From positions 335,001 through 399,000 of the forward strand of contig OU744454.1 in assembly GCA_916610825.1 (NCBI GenBank): a DNA stretch of 64,000 bases, in the 5' to 3' direction. The notes under the pieces are model-generated. The model was not told the DNA's origin. It worked only from the letters and a program-made list of their open reading frames with translations, and made no database searches. A program made the position numbers and the translations under genes. Source of the DNA: Haliclystus octoradiatus. Taxonomy: Eukaryota; Cnidaria; Staurozoa; Stauromedusae; Haliclystidae. Positions 57,377-64,000 of the stretch are shown here, piece after piece. Numbering within the stretch: position 1 is the stretch's first letter; each line of letters opens with the position of its first letter.

Positions 57377-60300
57377 CTATTTCATGATGATTTCTCGGAA
57401 ATCGTCGTCAAGATTGTTCTCTTCGGCAACGTCACGGTGCATCCGTGATAACATTTGTTCACCGTGGAACTCTTCTTCTGCATTTCGTTTAAAATGTTCT
57501 TTCACTAAATCTGGCACGCCCTTCGTTGTAAAGGCATCTTCCAAATTAGCCTCTAATTCAGATGATCGCTTTTCTACTTCCCGTTTGGCTTGCTTAACGG
57601 TTTCTTTTGTCACAGGCATATCCGGCATGAGTGCTACGGCCGTACTCGCTTGGTGGTTCAATTGGGGCTGGCCTTGACCATACTGACGGATTTCTGATTT
57701 GATAGTTGTTGTTAACGCTATAAAACAATCACACATAATATTAGATATGGAATAATTGAAAGAAAGGCTTGGACGGGCTAACTGTAAAGATTGTACATAA
57801 TAATTAACCTTTCAACTCGTCTGCTGCCGTGAGCTTGATTTGATCTCTCACTTGCTTCATAATGGCGCTCTTTCGATTCGCTGGGACGTCAAGATGCCGC
57901 ACAATGTCTTCCTTCAGATTGTGAACGGATTCTTCGAACGTCTTAATGGTTTTCTGTTGTTTGTATAATTCAACAACCAAATTAACAAGGCTGTGGACAC
58001 CTAACAAACAAACAAATTAACAACAATGATTGCTAAATTATATTTACGAAGCAACCTCATCTAATACATTAATTAAGTGTTTCTATAATAGCTGGCGTTG
58101 ATTGGATTTCTGTTAAGGCCCATTTCGATATAAAATCAAGACCGACCCAGTATAGAATAGTGCACCTGGCTATGCACACATGCTGATTGGCCGTCCCGAG
58201 AAAATTTTTTGAAAGGGGTGTCGACTGTCGAGCACGTAGCCCTAAATTGGAAGCAAGTTTAAGGTGAGGTATCCAGAGTTGAATCCGCCTTATCAAGGTT
58301 TGCCATTTGTCTTTCAAATATTTAGGGGTAACTTTAAATAAAAATCTAACTTGGGAACAGCATATACAGAACATCAAATCAAAGGTCTGCCAAAAATTGG
58401 AATGTTAAGGCGTATTAATCAATATTTACCTCATTTTGCAAAAATTATATTTTACAATACAAATGATCAAGCCTCATTTCGATTATGTAGTATCGAGTTG
58501 GAAGATAAAGGAAACGCTGTTCTCATGAGGCCCTCCCAAGGGTTTTTGGGGAACAAGGGAACAAGCACCCCCTGGGGCCTCTCTCATGGATTCCTTACAA
58601 ATTTTCGGGCAAGTTTTACAAGCTGCAAAAATCATTCTAGCAGAAGGTAAATTTTCATCTTCCTCAGAAGCTCTGAAAGAACTGAAATGGTCCCTGTTAT
58701 GTGTAAAACGCAGCTATGATAGACGATTATTAGCTTACAAATGCATAAATAATTTAATTGAAACAGATTTCAGCTTTATCGACGGCACAGCGGTTCATAC
58801 CCATGATACGAGATATAAAAAGAACTGCGAAAACAATCAGCAAGATCGAAATGGGGAACGTACACAACAACCCTTCAGTGACATTCGCTGAAGAATGGAA
58901 CAGCATAGATATATAACCGATAGACAAATATCGTCATTTGCCATATTTACAAGTACAATGTTTGTAAATTAGTTTATTTTATGTTAGCCTTTGCTATGTA
59001 CTAATAATCTTGTTAATTTTCTTGATATAAGTGAGCAATTTGTTAATTCTATTTTGAGGAACCTCCTGAAAATTATCTAAAATGAATGAGGAATCTCCTC
59101 TTGAAATATTAAATATATGTATATATATATATTCGTGAATTGTGACACGAATTAAAAGAACTCTCTAATCTATACTCTTAGAAAGCAAACATCACCATAC
59201 TCCTTTGTCATTTCTTCACTCTTCTGCTGACTGGAGGGGTTTTGAGGCAGATTCGCCGACCGTCCAAATCACCAGGGGTCCCTCAATACCCCCATGCTAG
59301 AGATGGCCCTGCGAATGCCCGGATATAGTAGTTCATGATGATGATGATGATGATGATGCATTGACACTCAATTCGATATATTTAACATCTGCCTCAGGCA
59401 TCGTGTACAGGTTATGCAATAGTTACAAGGAGGTGATATTGCTATCAACGCGTTCATCTGCTTAATGGACGAATTGCAAGGAATAATCGTTTACCTTCTT
59501 TAACGTGAGACTTTAGATCTTTTTCTTCTGTTTCTTCTCGCTTTAAACAGAATTAATCAAACCATTAAACTATAACCAACACCCTTATTATCAGATTCAT
59601 GGAATACCATCTTTAAACAAATATATTATGGTACTCTGCAATGACTGACTGCACAAAGTAATGTATCTGCTCACTTTGCTAATTTTCTTTGCTGGTGATG
59701 ATGCCTCTTTTGGAGCTACAAAATCTTCTTCTGAGATCGAGTCTGTTTCAGATTTTCTTGTTGACCTCGTAATGTATTCTTCATGCCTTGCAACTGAGGC
59801 TTTTTTTTCTATAATGAGAAATCATGCTGAGTCACGTGAATGAATTAACATAATAAGTTAAAACCGAATTGAATATTCAAGCGACTGAACTAACCATGTG
59901 ACACATTGCTCTCTATATCTTCAGCATCTGTCTCTTCTAATGATCGCCGACTTCTACGACGGGTACTACGGACATGCGTCGCAGTCTTTTCAATCGATCT
60001 TTTGGATAATTTCTTCACGGCAACAGGTTTGCTAGCTTTGATTGCTTTCAGAGGGGAGATGCTTCGTTTTATAGTTGATCCCTTCTTGCTGATATGTTCT
60101 AATACTTCCGCGTCAGACGTTTCCGATAAGCGTTTGCGTCGATTGTCTGGCGCTGAATCATCATCGCCGTCGTCTTTTTCCAATTTTTCAGACGATTTAT
60201 CGACGAATTCTCCGTCGCCAGATTCACCAAGGGTCAATCGATTGTAAGCGAATCTATCTGCCTCCGGTTTAGCTGTTGGTTACACAAGATAATTACACAA

Positions 60301-63300
60301 TAATCAATTGAGCATTCTATAGAAGAAAACAGGAAGGGACATCACGTGACAAACGGTCTTACAATTCTCGTTCCCAGACCCTGATTCATCGTCATCATCA
60401 GGCACACTGCGCGTGCGTCGATTGTATTCCTCAAGGCCACCTAGGTAAGCCACTAGCAAATCTTTGCCGTTGTCAGGGTTAATAACATCAGTGTCAAGAT
60501 CGGCAGATCGCTTCTCTTTTTCGTTGTGTTTTTTGTCGTCTACGATTCGTTCCTTTTCAAGCAATTGTTTAGCAGCTAAAAGACAAAAATTTGATCATCT
60601 TAGAAGGGAGAAGGGAAGGGTAGGAATAGCTCACGGTGACGGTCACGGTGAATACCTCCAAGTGATGCCATCGAAGCTAATTTATTTTCTTGAAATTCTT
60701 CATCATCACTGTCGTCTTCTCTCTTCTGCTTGCCTCGTATATTGGATCTCTTTCCATCTAAACCGAACACATGATGCGTTACTGATTTTTCACATTTGAA
60801 GATTTGTTTTACAATCTGTCTGTCTCTTACCTGGAATCAGTTTCTTAGCAGCTGGAATGAATTAAAAGTCAAACAATCAAAATCAGAAACTAATTAGCAA
60901 CAAGCCGGCAAAGAGTAAATGACTACCTACCTTTTAAAGCAGCTTCGGCGGCTAATAACAATAATAAAATAAATAAAAATATAAATAAAAATGATACTAT
61001 CTATAATTGTCGGGTGAGAGAAAAACAAAAAGTACCTTTCATGAGGTGTTCAGCAACTTGCGCTGCAATCAAAATAAAGCAATGGTTAGTATAACTGTCT
61101 ACATTCAATCATCACGCAAACAACAGACTCACTTACATTTTACTCTGCCTAGGAAAACAAATAAACAAAGAACACAATCAATCCAACTGCAAGCGAGGCT
61201 GTGTATAATATAGATTAAATGCCATCCTTCTGATTGGTTAACTTACTTGGAAATCTTGAGCTATCAATTCCCGTTTTTTGTGAGTTTGTTAGTTGGTCCT
61301 TTTTTGCCTCATCAGCGTCAATCTTTTTGAAATCAAAATCTGTTGGGTCATACTCCTTGCCGTCTGAAATGAATAATCACTCACTTATGAATTATTATGT
61401 CTTGGTATTGTCATGTCTATACAGCAGTTGCAACAGTTCCATAGCCTACCGACAGCGTAAACAGAATTATGCCAGAAGGCTCCACAATTTGTCTTGGGAT
61501 CTCCGTAACAGCGAGCATTGCACTGCTTGTCATCGACTCTTCCATAGCGACCAAATGAATTACCGCAGAAACAGAGATAGCCATATTGGGCACCGGCGAA
61601 TTTGTATCCTTGGTATTTGCATTCGTTAACGCAGGCTTCGGGTGTCATGACGTTTCCATAGCGCGTGTACCTGCGTGGTAAGTCTCGCACGGGCTTCATA
61701 TCTTTATAGCAGCCTTGGTACGCTGCGACGAAAGGAAGAAACAGTAAAATCCATCAATAAACTATGCAATCCATCGGTGGGACTGTGTGAATTATTAATA
61801 ATCAAGCAAATGTTAAAAGTCAATTACATTTCGGTCCCACTTTCGCCAGCTGTGAAATACCAAGAGCTTTCTTTTCTAAAAACGTTGATCTTGCGGCAGC
61901 AGCTGCGGCTGAAGCAGGGACCAGTTGCTGAGAGGCCGGTCGAGCAAAAGAGGCAAAGTTAGATAATCTCACTGAAAAATAACAACATGAAGGTTGAGAG
62001 TTATATGATATGCAAGGAGTTAACTTCATGTGATGTGGTGTGATATTACTCACCACCAGTTGGATAAGGCACTCTCCTCTGATTGGCGTACGGTGATGAT
62101 GGCATGAACTGTGCTTGTGCAGCATATGGTGCCCTCAGTTGAGATGCTCTGTTTTGCCAATACTGTGCGTAACCGGCTCTCTGACGGACGGGAAAGTATG
62201 CTGCATTGCTGTTGTATGGGTAAGGTGCAGCAGGGCGGACAGAGGAAGGACTGCCTCCAGGGGCTGGAGGGGGTGGTGGCGGTGGAGGACTAGAGCTACC
62301 TGCTTCACAGTCACATGGACTGGATCGAACAACTCTGTATGGATGGCACTTTCTAGCGCAAAGAGTGTCGATCGGTTGTGTTTGAGGAGTAGCTATCCGA
62401 GCAGGCGCAGGAGCTGGGGCAGGAGGAGAAGGGGGTGGGGGTTTCGAATCTCCACCAGCTTCACAATCGCACGGAATACCAGGGACACATTTCCTTGTGC
62501 ATGGCTTCAGAGGATTAGATTGTTGTACGGCAGACATAGGGGCAACTCGAGAAGGAGGAGGGACAGGGGCAGGAGGGGGAGGAGGTTTCGAATCACCACC
62601 AGCCTCACAATCGCAAGGAATACCAGGGACACATTTCCTTGTGCATGGCTTCAGAGGATTAGATTGTTGTACAACAGGCATAGGGGCGATTCGAGAGGGA
62701 GGAGGGACAGGGGCAGGAGGGGGAGGGGGTTTCGAATCTCCACCAGCCTCACAATCACATGGTACACCAGGGATACACTTCCTAGCACAAAGTTTCTGTT
62801 GATTTCCTGTAACAGGGTTTCCAAGCTGTTTAATGATTGGCTGATTCAAGGCAGATGGCGAAGATAAAGATTTCATCGAAGAGACAGCAGGCTTCAGATT
62901 GGCAAGGGCGCACTCACACGGTCTAGCGTTTGATATAGTTCGTGGATGACATGCTTTTTTACACCATGCGATGTCTCCTTTATTTACAGCAGGTGCGAAG
63001 TTAGGTTTAACAGCACGATTGCTTGGGAGATCAGCACCAGCTGACGGAGGGGATGAAGGGGGCGGTGATGACGATCCAACACCGCATTCACATGGATTAG
63101 GGGATGATACTGGACGGGGGAAACATGCTTTGGCACACACGCAAGATGGCGTTGCGTCATTGCAGACAGCGTTTGCTTCCTTTGATAACTTAGCTTCTTC
63201 GTCTTTTCCTATCATTTTCAAAGGAAGATTTGCCGGTACATCCGTTTTAGCAATTGATTTGGCTTTGGGGTCCATTGGTTTTGGGGCTGGCATAGGATGT

Positions 63301-63981
63301 CCAATTTGTGTTAGATGTGCTGTCTTAACTGGGGAAACATAAGGCTTCACGGGAGCATCTGGTGCAGTAGGGGCAGACACAGCAGCAGGCGAGGGGCTTG
63401 CTGGTTGTGAAGGGGCAGAAGAAGATCTTGCCTGGGCATTGGCTTCTACGTTAGGAGTTGACGTATTACCAATGGGAGCACCACATTCACAAGGCTTAGC
63501 CAAGACAACTTGCTTTGGGTAGCATGCCTTTGAACATAAACAGTTGGCAGTGTTTTCATGACAAAGAGGCGGTAGTGCAACCATAGTTCGACCCATTCCC
63601 TTCAACGGTGCTTTCTTTCTCATGACGGATGGGCCTGTTACTATACTCTTTGCCTTGGCTGATCGATCTATTTGTGGTGTTATTTTCGAGTGTAGACTCT
63701 TTGTCATACTTGGCGAACATTGGCAGGGTAAATTCTTTGACACGGCATATGGATAACACGTGATTTTGCAATGACATTCTGGACTGCTGTCTTTGCATGG
63801 CTTTCCTCCAGGGATTGAGGCTATTGAAGTATATAAAATACGTGGGATAAGACAATAGTAAGGACAGAATCAAAACAGATTCTTTGTGACATTGATTTAA
63901 CTTACATCGAGCGTAAAGCAATTTGCTCAATTCATAATCAACATCAACCTTGTGGTTCAGCGCAGCTGTCATTTGAGAGGC
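57377..63981 (-). CDS. WSC-domain protein with Cys-rich modules and micro-exons (5' end outside window)
   Basis: Sixteen exons join in frame: 63906-63981, 62054-63820, 61828-61971, 61450-61722, 61247-61363, 61137-61148, 61036-61062, 60931-60951, 60831-60851, 60656-60757, 60363-60575, 59895-60272, 59675-59808, 59495-59540, 57809-58000, 57377-57717. They encode about 1287 aa. The 1.8-kb exon holds eight Cys modules (C-x3-C, then Pro, then PC-x-C) between Pro-rich linkers. Exon 61450-61722 is a clean WSC domain (YQGCYKD, CVNECKYQGYKFAGAQYG, CFCGN), a Cys-rich fold that binds glycans. The rest is charged and low-complexity with many KR-S sites, and ends in a helical, Glu/Lys-rich tail. The Cys content suggests a secreted or cell-surface protein, but the signal peptide would be outside the window. 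I do not recognise the whole architecture. Confidence 0.88.
58310..58895 (+). mobile_element. LINE ORF2 tail (CR1/Jockey type), broken
   Basis: In the WSC-gene intron 58001-59494, on the opposite strand. YLGVTLNKNLTWEQHIQNIK (about 58318-58380) and LRRINQYLPHF are typical of the region after the reverse transcriptase; KCINNLIETDFSFIDG lies near the end (58740-58790). The frame shifts near 58480-58600. Confidence 0.75.
59335..59359. repeat. (GAT)n microsatellite
   Basis: A short run of about eight GAT triplets in a WSC-gene intron. Confidence 0.9.
62440..62785 (-). repeat. 144-bp coding tandem repeat (48 aa)
   Basis: Inside the large WSC-gene exon, the CTRKCVPGIPCDCEAGG module with its Pro-rich linker recurs with a 144-bp period (the same site at about 62481, 62625 and 62769). 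Two copies are nearly identical at DNA level, a sign of recent unequal exchange. Confidence 0.92.
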
Positions 63982-64000
63982 CTGGAAATGAAATTGTTTA

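Noticed and set aside
62115-62867. Plus-strand ORF of 250 codons
   Set aside because: It is the mirror of the Pro/Cys-rich minus-strand exon, Arg/Gly-rich only because of that.

Overview
This window is nuclear DNA of an invertebrate animal. The genes have many short introns with GT-AG ends, the protein families are metazoan, and the mobile elements (BEL/Pao, CACTA, Mutator-like, CR1/Jockey-type LINEs) are those of animal genomes. Coding exons and several splice junctions stay close to vertebrate orthologues, which suggests a slowly evolving lineage. I cannot name the species. I see no tRNA, rRNA or CRISPR array.

All five host genes lie on the minus strand, head to tail. From right to left they are: (1) a Cys-rich, Pro-rich WSC-domain protein, 57377-63981, whose 5' end runs off the right edge and which has a chain of phase-1 micro-exons; (2) a type II diacylglycerol kinase (delta/eta type), 41294-56800, 29 exons, with PH, two C1, split catalytic and SAM parts; (3) a monoacylglycerol/diacylglycerol acyltransferase of the DGAT2 family (MOGAT2-like), 23992-41004, 4 exons; (4) the beta subunit of ADP-forming succinate-CoA ligase (SUCLA2), 17197-23679, 12 exons; (5) a ZC3H13/Flacc-like CCCH zinc finger protein, 312-9784, 7 exons. 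I built the models by hand from reading frame, splice sites and remembered family sequences. Intron phases join in frame in all five. The gaps between DGK and MOGAT and between MOGAT and SUCLA2 are only about 0.3 kb. MOGAT makes diacylglycerol and DGK phosphorylates it, so two successive lipid steps sit side by side.

Mobile DNA fills the larger introns and one intergenic gap. A 43-bp minisatellite of 34 copies and a nested foldback/Mutator-like pair lie in ZC3H13 introns. A 5.46-kb Mutator-like foldback element (9873-15331, 9-bp target duplication) sits about 90 bp upstream of the ZC3H13 start codon. MOGAT intron 3 holds a young BEL/Pao LTR retrotransposon (24635-37706), itself split by a 5.8-kb CACTA element (25879-31679) that carries a broken transposase and a second, spliced gene on the opposite strand. 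MOGAT intron 1 holds a decayed element with a SAP/YqaJ-type accessory protein. DGK introns hold LINE copies and a MITE with 40-bp perfect terminal repeats. Two long AAT arrays lie in SUCLA2 introns.
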